Assembly: GCA_021845835.1 (NCBI GenBank)
Contig: JAJZVE010000146.1
Coordinates: 1-9,093 of the forward strand
From: Pseudomonadota bacterium
GTDB taxonomy: Bacteria > Pseudomonadota > Alphaproteobacteria > Acetobacterales > Acetobacteraceae
Reading direction: 5' to 3'
Length of the DNA stretch: 9,093 nucleotides
The position numbers and the translations under genes are program-made. Positions 1 through 8,199 of the stretch are shown here, piece by piece (position 1 is the first letter of the stretch; the number at the start of each line of letters is the position of its first letter). Under the pieces are notes generated by a model. The model was given only the letters and a program-made list of their open reading frames with translations, had not been told where the DNA came from and made no database searches.

Positions 1-152
<152 letters not shown>

Positions 153-174
153 TGCGCGCCCGCCCGGTTGTCCG

Positions 175-747
175 ATGAGCCTCGCCGTCGAAGAACCCGT
201 GGTGCGCGTGGGCGTCACGGTGACGTTCCTGCGCATGGACCGTCCGCCCGCCGACCCGCCGCCGCCGCTGCCGCCCGGTGCCGCGGTCGCGCGCGACCGC
301 TGGTGCAGCGTCGAGCAGTACCGTTTCCTCTACAACACGGTGGGCGAGCCGTATGTCTGGTGGCTGCGGCGCATCACGCCGGACCACCAGATCGCGGCGA
401 TGCTGCGCGACCCGCGCATCACTATCCATGTGCTGACCGTCGATGGCCAACCGGCCGGGTTCTACGAACTGGACCGCACGCCGTGGCCGAACGTCAATCT
501 CAGCTATTTCGGCCTGATGCCGCAGGCGATCGGGCGCGGGCTGGGCTATCCGTTCCTGCGCCATGCCGTTGCGACGGCGTGGGGCATGGGGCCGCGCGCG
601 ATGACGGTGAACACCTGCACCGCCGACCACCCGCGCGCGCTGCCCACCTATCTGCGCGCCGGCTTCCAGAAGCTGCGTGCGGTCGAGGAGGTATGGAACG
701 TGCCGCTGCGCCTCGGCCTGCCGATCCCGGAGCGGCTGCGGCGCTGA
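175..747 (+). CDS. GNAT family N-acetyltransferase
   Basis: A 190-residue protein of the Gcn5-related N-acetyltransferase superfamily, which transfers acetyl from acetyl-CoA to an amine; the substrate cannot be told from sequence. The region FGLMPQAIGRGLGYPFLRHA (residues 112-131) fits motif A, with the Arg-Gly-x-Gly pyrophosphate-binding turn at R121-G124. The stretch from V145 to F164 (VNTC...HPRALPTYLRAGF) is the typical motif B helix and strand, where a residue pair such as N146/Y159 often serves catalysis. The N-terminal 35 residues include a proline-rich run. The ATG at 175 is 22 bp after the rpoD stop; the Shine-Dalgarno is weak. It may be co-transcribed with rpoD. An overlapping frame from 168 to 905 is open but has no protein-like features. 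Family call is firm; function beyond that is unknown. Confidence 0.88.
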   Translation: MSLAVEEPVVRVGVTVTFLRMDRPPADPPPPLPPGAAVARDRWCSVEQYRFLYNTVGEPYVWWLRRITPDHQIAAMLRDPRITIHVLTVDGQPAGFYELDRTPWPNVNLSYFGLMPQAIGRGLGYPFLRHAVATAWGMGPRAMTVNTCTADHPRALPTYLRAGFQKLRAVEEVWNVPLRLGLPIPERLRR

Positions 748-755
748 GCGGGCGC

Positions 756-782
756 GACATCGTGGCCACGCGCCGCGATGTC
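756..782. other. Inverted repeat after the acetyltransferase gene
   Basis: GACATCG (756-762) and CGATGTC (776-782) are perfect 7-bp complementary arms around a 13-base loop, starting 9 bp after the acetyltransferase stop. It may be a weak terminator or just mRNA structure; there is no T-run after it. The rest of the 748-859 gap is GC-rich and shows no clear promoter. Confidence 0.3.
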
Positions 783-859
783 AGGCGCGCAAGCCGTTGC
801 GCCCGCCGCGCCCGCTTGCCACTGTCCCCCCGGCTCTCGAACACAGGGGGAGAAACGAG

Positions 860-2065
860 ATGCGAGGCGGGATCTGGGCAGCGGCGCTGCTGTCGTTGGG
901 CGTGATCGGCGCGGCCCATGCCGACATTCCGGGCAACGTGTTGCGCGTGGGCGTGCTCAACGACATGAACGGGCCGTTCGCGGCGCAGTCAGGCCGCGGC
1001 TCCGTGATCGCGGCCGAACTGGCGGCGGAGGATTTTGCGCCGGAGGCGGGCGGGCTGAAGGTGCAGATCCTCTCCGGGGACCACCAGAACAAGGCCGATG
1101 TCGGCGCTTCCATCGTGCGCGAGTGGATCGACCGCGACGGCGTCACCGCCGTCGCCGATGCGGTGAATTCCGGCGTCGGTCTGGCGGTGAACCAGGTGAT
1201 GCGCGAAAAGAATCGCACCTTCATCGCCACCAATGTCGGCACCTCCGACCTGACCGGCAGGTCCTGCGCGCCCACCACGGTGCAGTGGAACATGGATACC
1301 TGGGCGATGGGCAACGCCATCGCCCGCGCCGTCTATGCCCAGGGCGGCAGGAGCTGGTTTTTCATCGCCTTCGACTATGCCTTCGGTGCGGCGCTGCAGC
1401 GCGACGCGACCGGGGTGCTGACGAAACTCGGCGGCTCGGTGGTCGGGTCGGTAAAGGCGCCGCTGGGGACGGCCGATTTCTCCACCTATCTGGTGCAGGC
1501 GCAGTCCTCCGCCGCGCAGGTGGTCGCCTTCGCCAATACCGGCTCGGACCTCGTCAACGGCATCAAGCAGGCGCACGAGTTCGGCATCACGCCGAAGCAG
1601 AAGCTGGCGGCGCTGTTCGCGCTGATCAGCGACGTGGATGCGGTGGGCCTCGCCACCATGCAGGGCGTGATGCTGACGGAGAGCTACTACTGGGACCTCA
1701 ACGACGCCACCCGCGCCTTCGCCAGGCGGTTCGCCGCCCGCATGGACGGGCGTATGCCGACGGCGAACCAGGCGATGGTGTACGATTCCGTTCTGGCCTA
1801 TCTGCGCGCCGCCAAAGCGGCCAACGCGATCGAGGGCACAAGCGTCATCGCCGAGATGAAGAAGGCGCCGCTGAAGGACCCGTTCTTCGGCGAGGTGACG
1901 GTGCGCGCCGACGGCCGCGCGATCCATCCGATGCAGGTATTCCGCGTGAAGTCGCCCGCGGAGTCGAAGGGACGCTGGGACGTCTACGATCTGGTCAGCA
2001 CCATCCCCGCCGACCAGGCCTTCCGGCCGCTCGCCGACGGCGGCTGCCCGCTGGTCGGCAAGTAG
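860..2065 (+). CDS. Periplasmic ABC-type substrate-binding protein (branched-chain amino acid type)
   Basis: A 401-residue exported protein of the type 1 periplasmic binding fold (Peripla_BP_6 / LivK-like), which captures a small solute such as an amino acid, aromatic acid or amide and normally delivers it to an ABC importer. Residues 1-21 form a signal peptide with an AHA-D cleavage site. The mature protein opens with LRVGVLNDMNGPFAAQSG, the usual first strand and ligand loop, and later has GDHQNKADVGASIVREWI (73-90) and FIATNVGTSDL (121-131), typical of the family. Cys136 and Cys396 could form a disulfide. The ATG at 860 follows a strong GGGGGAGA ribosome site (846-853), so the 61-residue upstream extension in the same frame is not used. 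No permease or ATPase gene is adjacent, so it is an orphan binding protein as far as the window shows. Ligand unknown. Confidence 0.92.
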   Translation: MRGGIWAAALLSLGVIGAAHADIPGNVLRVGVLNDMNGPFAAQSGRGSVIAAELAAEDFAPEAGGLKVQILSGDHQNKADVGASIVREWIDRDGVTAVADAVNSGVGLAVNQVMREKNRTFIATNVGTSDLTGRSCAPTTVQWNMDTWAMGNAIARAVYAQGGRSWFFIAFDYAFGAALQRDATGVLTKLGGSVVGSVKAPLGTADFSTYLVQAQSSAAQVVAFANTGSDLVNGIKQAHEFGITPKQKLAALFALISDVDAVGLATMQGVMLTESYYWDLNDATRAFARRFAARMDGRMPTANQAMVYDSVLAYLRAAKAANAIEGTSVIAEMKKAPLKDPFFGEVTVRADGRAIHPMQVFRVKSPAESKGRWDVYDLVSTIPADQAFRPLADGGCPLVGK

Positions 2066-2086
2066 CCACCGCAACGCCGCGCCATG

Positions 2087-2112
2087 CCTCTCCCGCACGC
2101 AAGCGGGAGAGG
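2087..2112. repeat. REP-like palindrome
   Basis: CCTCTCCCGC (2087-2096) and GCGGGAGAGG (2103-2112) are perfect 10-bp arms around a 6-base loop, followed by a G-rich run (2115-2122). From memory, palindromes of the form CCTCTCCCGC...GCGGGAGAGG followed by GGGTGGGG-like sequence are dispersed extragenic repeats in many proteobacteria. It lies 21 bp after the binding-protein stop, between convergent genes, the usual place for such elements. It may help end or stabilise transcripts; there is no T-tract, so it is not a textbook terminator. Confidence 0.65.
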
Positions 2113-2222
2113 GATGGGGGGGGAGGGCGGGAAAGCGCAGCGCATCCCGCCAGGCGGCGCGCGCACGATTGCGAGAGCGCGATCGGGCCAAAGGGGACGG
2201 GCGGGCGCCGGCGAACCGGGAC

Positions 2223-2248
2223 GGCGGGACACGCGGCGCTGTCCCGCC
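2223..2248. terminator. Candidate bidirectional terminator hairpin
   Basis: GGCGGGACA (2223-2231) and TGTCCCGCC (2240-2248) are perfect 9-bp arms with an 8-base loop, 34 bp beyond the stop of gpt on the minus strand and downstream of the binding-protein gene on the plus strand. Position between convergent genes suggests a transcript end for one or both. Neither strand has a T-run after the stem, so it would be an atypical or Rho-assisted terminator. The remainder of 2066-2281 holds no gene I can support. Confidence 0.4.
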
Positions 2249-2281
2249 CCGCGCGGCTGCTCACATCGGCCCGCGATCAAT

Positions 2282-2761
2282 TCACGCTTGCGGCTCGCGT
2301 TTCACCAGCGGCACCGAGAATTGCGGCTCGGTATCCCAGGGGAAAAGGATCCAGGTGTCCTGCGACACCTCGGTGATGAAGCTGTCCACCATCTCCTTGC
2401 CGGCCGGCTTGGCATACACCGTCGCGAAATGCGCGCGCGGCAGCAGTCCGCGCACCACCCGCGCCGTCGTGCCGGTATCGACCAGATCGTCGATGATCAG
2501 GAACCCGGTGCCGTCGCCGGCCGCGACGGGGGCCTTGGTGACGCGCAGCTCGCCCTTCGCCTCCTCGTCGTAGGTGACGACGGAGACGCTCTCGATCAGC
2601 CGCACATCCAGCTCGCGCGCGATGATCGCCGCCGGGATCAGCCCGCCGCGCGTCACCGCGACAATCCCGGCCAGCGGGCGCAGCCCCATCAGCCGCCACG
2701 CCAGCGCCCGCGCGTCGCGATGCAACTGGTCCCACGTTACCGTGTAGTAATGCGTCGCCAT
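2282..2761 (-). CDS. gpt: Xanthine-guanine phosphoribosyltransferase
   Basis: A 159-residue cytoplasmic purine salvage enzyme that joins xanthine or guanine (and hypoxanthine less well) to PRPP, giving XMP or GMP. The sequence aligns by eye with E. coli Gpt through its whole length: YTVTWDQLHRDARALAWRL at the start, IVAVTRGGLIPAAIIARELD (residues 33-52), the PRPP loop FLIIDDLVDTGTTA (87-100) with Asp91, Asp92 and Asp95, the base-binding AKPAG lysine at 118, and QDTWILFPWD (134-143) with Trp137 placed to stack on the purine. The start ATG (2761-2759) overlaps the csaA stop as TGATG, with a GGAGGA site inside csaA about 11 bases upstream, so translation is probably coupled. It is the second gene of the csaA-gpt operon. 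Length and motifs are normal for the family; I am very sure of the call. Confidence 0.95.
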   Translation of the reverse strand: MATHYYTVTWDQLHRDARALAWRLMGLRPLAGIVAVTRGGLIPAAIIARELDVRLIESVSVVTYDEEAKGELRVTKAPVAAGDGTGFLIIDDLVDTGTTARVVRGLLPRAHFATVYAKPAGKEMVDSFITEVSQDTWILFPWDTEPQFSVPLVKREPQA

Positions 2762-3093
2762 CAGAACATCCGTCCTCCGTCGGGCACCAGAAAATCCGGC
2801 CGCAGCAGCACCACCGCGCCGTCGGCATCCGGCAGCCCGAGCGTCAGCACCTCGCTCGCGAAGCCGGCGATCCGGCGCGGCGGGAAGTTCACCACCGCCA
2901 ACACCTGCCGGCCGATCAGCCGGTCCGGCTTGTAGTGGACCGTGATCTGGGCGGAGGACTGCTTCACCCCGATCTCCGGCCCGAAGTCGATCCACAGCTT
3001 CAGGGACGGCTTGCGCGCCTCCGGCAGCGGCTGGGCGTCGCGGATGGTGCCGACCCGGATATCCAGCCTGTCGAAGTCCTCGATGATTGCCAT
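2761..3093 (-). CDS. csaA: CsaA, tRNA-binding-domain chaperone-like protein
   Basis: A 110-residue single-domain protein of the EMAP-II/Trbp111 type OB fold. CsaA of Bacillus subtilis is described as a homodimeric chaperone associated with protein export that can bind tRNA-like ligands; in alphaproteobacteria its job is little studied. The match to CsaA from memory is close: [14 protein letters not shown] (4-17), [15 protein letters not shown] (24-38), [11 protein letters not shown] (41-51), then [17 protein letters not shown] (67-83), the family's hallmark, and a short VVLLRPD end. The ATG at 3093 gives the normal N-terminus, with a GGAG about 8 bases upstream. The very long open frame continuing upstream to 5214 on this strand is only a shadow of the plus-strand genes. 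It is the first gene of the operon with gpt and is divergent from the gamma-glutamyltransferase gene. Confidence 0.95.
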   Translation of the reverse strand: MAIIEDFDRLDIRVGTIRDAQPLPEARKPSLKLWIDFGPEIGVKQSSAQITVHYKPDRLIGRQVLAVVNFPPRRIAGFASEVLTLGLPDADGAVVLLRPDFLVPDGGRMF

Positions 3094-3204
3094 CGGCCGC
3101 GCTCCGATTCGCCCGCGGTCCCTGTTTGCCGCGAACCTGCCCGGTTGCCAATGGGCGGGCTGCGTGCCAGCAATCCGGCCTCGCCCGAACGGAGCGTCTG
3201 CTGC
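3094..3204. promoter_or_regulatory. Divergent intergenic region csaA / ggt
   Basis: These 111 bp separate the start of csaA (minus strand) from that of the ggt-like gene (plus strand), so promoters for both must lie here or within the gene ends. I see no hexamer pair close to the sigma-70 consensus; TTGCCG at 3126-3131 is a possible -35 for the plus strand but has only a poor -10 partner 17 bases on. The assignment as a regulatory region rests on gene orientation. Confidence 0.45.
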
Positions 3205-4803
3205 ATGCGCGATTTTCACCTGCCCGGCCGCAGTCCCGTCTTTGCCGCCAACGGCATGGCGGCGACCTCCGTCCCGGCGGCGACGCTCGCCGCGCTCGAC
3301 GTGCTGCGCGCCGGCGGCAACGCGCTGGACGCCGCCATCGCCGCGGTCGCCGTGCTGGCGGTGATCGAGCCGCACTCCACCGGCATCGGCGGCGACTGCT
3401 TCTGCCTCTATGCGCCCGCCGGGCAGCGCCGCGTGGTCGCGCTCAACGGCTCCGGCCGTGCGCCGGCGGCGGCGCGGATCGACTGGTTCGAGGGCCAGGG
3501 CCTGACCGCGCTCGACGCAAGCTCGCCGCACGGCGTCACCGTTCCCGGCGCGGTCGGGGCGTGGGAGACGCTGCTGGCCGCGCACGGCACGAAAAGCCTG
3601 GGCGAGCTGCTGCAACCGGCCATCGGCTTCGCCGCCGACGGGTTCGCGGTGACGCCGCGCGTCGCTTATGACTGGGCGCGCAACGCCGACAAGCTGCGCG
3701 CCACCGGCGCCGCGGCATTCCTGCCGGGCGGGCAGGCGCCGGCTGCCGGCGACCGCTTCACCCAGCCGGCGCTCGCCGCCACGCTGCGCGCCATCGCCCG
3801 CGACGGCGCGCGCGCGTTCTACCAGGGCGAGGTCGCCGCCGACATGGTGGCAACGCTGCGCGCCCGCGGCGGCCTGCACACCGAGGCTGACTTCGCTGCC
3901 GGCCGCACCGCCGCGCAGTTCGTCGATCCGATCCGCACCGCCTGGCGCGGCCATGAGGTATGGCAGTGCCCGCCCAACGGCTCCGGCCTCTTGGTGCTGA
4001 TGCTGCTCGGCATCCTGGGCGGCTGGGGCCCGGCGCCGGACGGGCCGCTCGGGGTGACGCGGCTGCACCGGCATCTGGAGGCGGCGCGGCTGGTGTATCG
4101 CGACCGCGACGCCTTCCTGGCCGATCCGTCGCAGGTCGAGGTGCCGCTGGCGCACCTGACCGACCCGGCCTATCTCGCCGCCCTGCGCGGCCTGATCCGC
4201 GACGATGCGGCGATGGGCGAATTGCCGCGGGCGGGGGAAGCGGCGCTGCCGGCGCATCGCGACACCGTCTATCTCTGCGTCGTCGATCGCGACGGCAATG
4301 CGTGCAGCCTGATCAACTCGCTGTTCCACAGCTTCGGCTCCGGCATCCTGGCGGAGCGGAGCGGCGTCATGCTGCACAATCGCGGCCTCGGCTTCCGGCT
4401 CGAACGCGGGCATCCGAACTGCATCGCCCCGTTCAGGCGGCCGATGCACACGATCATTCCCGGCATGCTGACCAGGGACGGCGAGGCGGTGATGCCGTAT
4501 GGCGTGATGGGCGGACATTTCCAACCGATGGGGCAGACCTTGTTCCTCACCAACCACATCGATTACGGCCTGGACGTGCAGGAGGCGCTGGACCTGCCGC
4601 GGGTGATGGCGTTCGGCGGCAAGGTGGAGGCGGAGCGCGGCGTGCCGCTGTCGGTGCTGGACCGGCTGGCGCGGCTCGGCCACACCATCGAGCAGATCGA
4701 ATCGCCGCTTGGCGGTGGGCAGGCGATCCGCATCGACCGCGGCCGCGGTTGCCTGATCGGCGGATCGGATCCGCGGAAGGATGGGTGCGCTCTTGGCTAC
4801 TAA
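3205..4803 (+). CDS. Gamma-glutamyltransferase family protein, cytosolic type
   Basis: A 532-residue N-terminal nucleophile hydrolase of the gamma-glutamyltransferase family. Such enzymes are made as a precursor that cuts itself before a threonine; they hydrolyse or transfer gamma-glutamyl groups from glutathione or related amides. Family features: [20 protein letters not shown] (17-36), [10 protein letters not shown] (38-47), the TGIGGD loop (59-64), and [18 protein letters not shown] (351-368), where Thr354 is the expected cleavage point and nucleophile, then FGSGI (377-381), [12 protein letters not shown] (433-444) and a C-terminal [14 protein letters not shown]. There is no signal peptide, unlike secreted GGT, so it resembles the cytosolic YwrD-like subgroup whose substrate is often unknown. 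The ATG at 3205 has GGAG ten bases before it; an in-frame ATG at 3151 is possible but the family normally begins MRDF.LPGRSPV. Its end overlaps the next gene by 23 bp. Confidence 0.92.
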   Translation: MRDFHLPGRSPVFAANGMAATSVPAATLAALDVLRAGGNALDAAIAAVAVLAVIEPHSTGIGGDCFCLYAPAGQRRVVALNGSGRAPAAARIDWFEGQGLTALDASSPHGVTVPGAVGAWETLLAAHGTKSLGELLQPAIGFAADGFAVTPRVAYDWARNADKLRATGAAAFLPGGQAPAAGDRFTQPALAATLRAIARDGARAFYQGEVAADMVATLRARGGLHTEADFAAGRTAAQFVDPIRTAWRGHEVWQCPPNGSGLLVLMLLGILGGWGPAPDGPLGVTRLHRHLEAARLVYRDRDAFLADPSQVEVPLAHLTDPAYLAALRGLIRDDAAMGELPRAGEAALPAHRDTVYLCVVDRDGNACSLINSLFHSFGSGILAERSGVMLHNRGLGFRLERGHPNCIAPFRRPMHTIIPGMLTRDGEAVMPYGVMGGHFQPMGQTLFLTNHIDYGLDVQEALDLPRVMAFGGKVEAERGVPLSVLDRLARLGHTIEQIESPLGGGQAIRIDRGRGCLIGGSDPRKDGCALGY

Positions 4804-5377
4804 ATCCAAAGGAAACGCCGGACGACCGCCGCCGGCGGCGCGGGCACCCGGGGTGTTTTCCGACAAGCATGTCGCTGACGCGATCGGCCGTCTGCCGCGC
4901 ATGGCCACGGCGGACATTTCCGATCTGCTGAGACGCGCGAAGGTGCAAGGAATTGCGGCTCTCCAGGCAGCGTGTGAAGCTGAGCTGGCGAGTCGGCCGT
5001 TCTCCTTCACCAGGCAGCAGGGCGCCGACTTCGACGCCATGGCGCGCGCCGTCACCGGCATGTCCCTGCCCGACGCGATCCGGTACGCTTTCACCGAGGT
5101 ATGCCCAGCCAACGATGAAGAGATCGCCGTTCTGCGTTGGCTGGCCGAACATCCGGGCGGCAGCTTCCAGGATTGCGGACGACACCTTGGAAAGGGCAAT
5201 CTCGGACTGGTCATCGGGCACCTGGTGTATCACCGGTACGGATGCTTCCGCGCGTTCATCACGGACAGAAACGACCAGTCGAGTGTCCTGCTCAGGAAGG
5301 ACCGATCGGGCGGCCAGGTCCGTTATTGGCTGATGCCCGAGGCAGAAGCGGTGTTTCGTGACCTTGGCGTGATCTGA
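4781..5377 (+). CDS. Uncharacterised protein with probable C-terminal winged helix
   Basis: A 198-residue protein I do not recognise. Residues 1-25 are basic and proline/alanine-rich, probably disordered. Residues 27-70 look helical ([20 protein letters not shown], then CEAELASR). From about residue 112 the pattern suits a winged helix: helix [13 protein letters not shown], short helix [10 protein letters not shown], helix [18 protein letters not shown] (139-156), then a likely beta-hairpin wing [19 protein letters not shown] (168-186) and an end helix [12 protein letters not shown]. This suggests nucleic-acid binding or a regulator, as inference only. The ATG at 4781 overlaps the ggt gene by 23 bp and has GGAAGG directly against it; TTG at 4793 (reading ATKSKGN after the start) is better spaced, 12 bases from that site, and may be the real start. 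Local G+C looks lower than in neighbours (hand count 37 of 60 at 4921-4980 against 49 of 60 at 7021-7080), hinting at separate origin. Confidence 0.75.
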   Translation: MGALLATKSKGNAGRPPPAARAPGVFSDKHVADAIGRLPRMATADISDLLRRAKVQGIAALQAACEAELASRPFSFTRQQGADFDAMARAVTGMSLPDAIRYAFTEVCPANDEEIAVLRWLAEHPGGSFQDCGRHLGKGNLGLVIGHLVYHRYGCFRAFITDRNDQSSVLLRKDRSGGQVRYWLMPEAEAVFRDLGVI

Positions 5378-5384
5378 CATGTCA
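5375..5384. other. Perfect palindrome TGACATGTCA
   Basis: This 10-bp perfect palindrome overlaps the stop codon of the winged-helix-like gene and lies 37 bp before the amidase start. It has the shape of a small dimer operator and would suit control of the amidase, but a single 10-bp palindrome can occur by chance and there is no second copy in view. Confidence 0.25.
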
Positions 5385-5421
5385 CTTCGACGTGGCCCTG
5401 CGAGCGGAGCGGCTGTATCCG

Positions 5422-6879
5422 ATGACCGACCCCTGTGACCTCCCGGCAGTCGATGCGCGCCGCCTGATCGGCACGAAGCGCCTTTCGCCGGTGGAACTGG
5501 TGGAGAGCTGCATTGGGCGCGTGGACGCGGTGGACCACGCCGTCAATGCGATTGTGGCGCGCGACTTCGACCGGGCGCGGGCGGCGGCGCGGGCGGCGGA
5601 GCAGGCGGTGATGCGCGGCGATCCGCTCGGCAAGCTGCACGGCCTGCCGTTCGGGGTGAAGGATCTGGAGGAAACCGCCGGCCTCCGCACCACCTTCGGC
5701 AGCCCGCTGTTCCGCGACCACGTGCCGGCCGAGGACGAGCGCAGCGTCGCCAGCCTGCGCGCCGCCGGCGGCATCCTGCTCGGCAAGACCAACACGCCGG
5801 AGTTCGGCGCCGGCGCCAATACGCGCAACGCCGTCTATGGCGCCACCGGCAACCCGTTCGATCCCACGCGCTCCTGCGCCGGCTCCTCCGGCGGCTCGGC
5901 GGTGGCACTGGCGACCGGGATGGTGCCGCTCGCCACCGGCAGCGACCTCGGCGGCAGCCTGCGCAATCCGGCGGCGTTCTGCGGCATCGTCGGCTTCCGC
6001 CCGTCGCCCGGCGTGGTGCCGAGCGAGCGGCACGGCATGGGCTGGTCGCCGCTGTCGGTGAACGGGCCGATGGCGCGCAACGTCGCCGATCTCGCGCTGA
6101 TGCTGTCGGCGATGGCCTCCGACGACGCGCGCGATCCGCTGGCGCCGCGGCAGGTGGACACGTACTTCCCGCTGCGCGCGGTCGATCCGTCGGCGCTGCG
6201 CGTCGCCTTCACGCCGGATTTCGGCTTCGCGCCGGTCGAGCGTGGCGTGCGCGACACGTTCGCCGCGGTGACGGCGACGCTGCGCCCGCTGTTCGCTGCA
6301 AGCGCCGACGCCACGCCCGACTGCACCGGCGCGGACACGGCGTTCGCGGTGCTGCGGGCGGTCGGTGCGCTGGCCGCGCATGCCGAGAAGGTGCGCAGCC
6401 ATCCCGACCTGGTCGGCCCCAACGTCCACGCCAACGTCGCCGAGGGGCTGCGCTACTCGGCCGCCGACGTGGCGCAGGCGGAACTGGCGCACACGGCGCT
6501 GTACCGGCGCTGGCAGCAATTCTTCAAGCAGGTTGATTTAATTATCACCCCGGCGATCACCATCACGCCGCGCCCGTGGCGGGAGTTGTTCCCGGCCGAG
6601 ATCGACGGCGTGCCGACGCGCAGCTACTACCATTGGCTCGCGCTCGCCTATGCGGTGACGCTGGCGGGGCATCCGGCGGTGTGCATCCCGGCGGGGCTGG
6701 ATGCGGCCGGGATGCCGTTCGGGCTGCAGATCGTGGGACCGCGCGGCGGTGACGCCTTCGTGCTGGCGGCGGCGGCGGCGCTGCAGGCGGTGCTGCCGCA
6801 GCGGCCGGTGCCGGAGCTGGCGCAACTGCGCGCCGCCCAGCCCATCCGACTGATGGAGGGGTTCCTCGGCTTCGGCTGA
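5422..6879 (+). CDS. Amidase signature family hydrolase
   Basis: A 485-residue cytoplasmic amidase with the Ser-cisSer-Lys triad, which hydrolyses a carboxamide to acid and ammonia. Lys80 lies in GLPFGVKDLEETAG; the glycine/serine-rich signature SCAGSSGGSAVALATG (151-166) supplies the cis-serine, probably Ser155; GSDLGGSLRNPAAFCGIVGF (173-192) supplies the nucleophile, probably Ser179. Length is standard for the family. It could be mistaken for GatA, but no gatB or gatC is nearby and the C-terminal part (TYFPLRAVDPSALRVAFTPD) fits general amidases of unknown substrate. I chose ATG 5422, with GGAG 12 bases upstream, over the in-frame GTG at 5392 because family proteins start shortly before the AR.LI....LSPVEL helix. 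It lies 44 bp after the winged-helix-like gene and may share a transcript with it and ggt. A patch of low-GC codons including TTA (Leu373) occurs near 6532-6546. Confidence 0.92.
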   Translation: MTDPCDLPAVDARRLIGTKRLSPVELVESCIGRVDAVDHAVNAIVARDFDRARAAARAAEQAVMRGDPLGKLHGLPFGVKDLEETAGLRTTFGSPLFRDHVPAEDERSVASLRAAGGILLGKTNTPEFGAGANTRNAVYGATGNPFDPTRSCAGSSGGSAVALATGMVPLATGSDLGGSLRNPAAFCGIVGFRPSPGVVPSERHGMGWSPLSVNGPMARNVADLALMLSAMASDDARDPLAPRQVDTYFPLRAVDPSALRVAFTPDFGFAPVERGVRDTFAAVTATLRPLFAASADATPDCTGADTAFAVLRAVGALAAHAEKVRSHPDLVGPNVHANVAEGLRYSAADVAQAELAHTALYRRWQQFFKQVDLIITPAITITPRPWRELFPAEIDGVPTRSYYHWLALAYAVTLAGHPAVCIPAGLDAAGMPFGLQIVGPRGGDAFVLAAAAALQAVLPQRPVPELAQLRAAQPIRLMEGFLGFG

Positions 6880-8196
<1,317 letters not shown>

Positions 8197-8199
8197 TCG

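Noticed and set aside
168..905. Plus-strand open frame (245 codons) overlapping the acetyltransferase
   Set aside because: The frame starting at 175 carries the GNAT motifs; this one is Arg/Ala/Pro-rich shadow.
778..2376. Plus-strand open frame (532 codons) overlapping the binding-protein gene
   Set aside because: Arg/Gly-rich composition with no recognisable domain; the other frame gives a complete signal-peptide-bearing binding protein.
2084..2935. Plus-strand open frame (283 codons) opposite gpt and csaA
   Set aside because: Both minus-strand genes are clear family members; the plus-strand frame has no features of a protein.
3094..5214. Upstream part of an 817-codon minus-strand frame joined to csaA
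   Set aside because: CsaA proteins are about 110 residues and begin at the ATG at 3093; the rest is antisense to ggt and the winged-helix-like gene and is Arg/Ala-rich.
4781..5377. Winged-helix-like gene considered as a mobile-element or phage regulator
   Set aside because: No integrase, transposase, terminal inverted repeats or target duplications are visible around it; the lower G+C alone is not enough.
5323..6519. Minus-strand open frame (398 codons) opposite the amidase
   Set aside because: Low-complexity Arg/Ala/Gly-rich product; the plus strand encodes an intact amidase with all catalytic residues.
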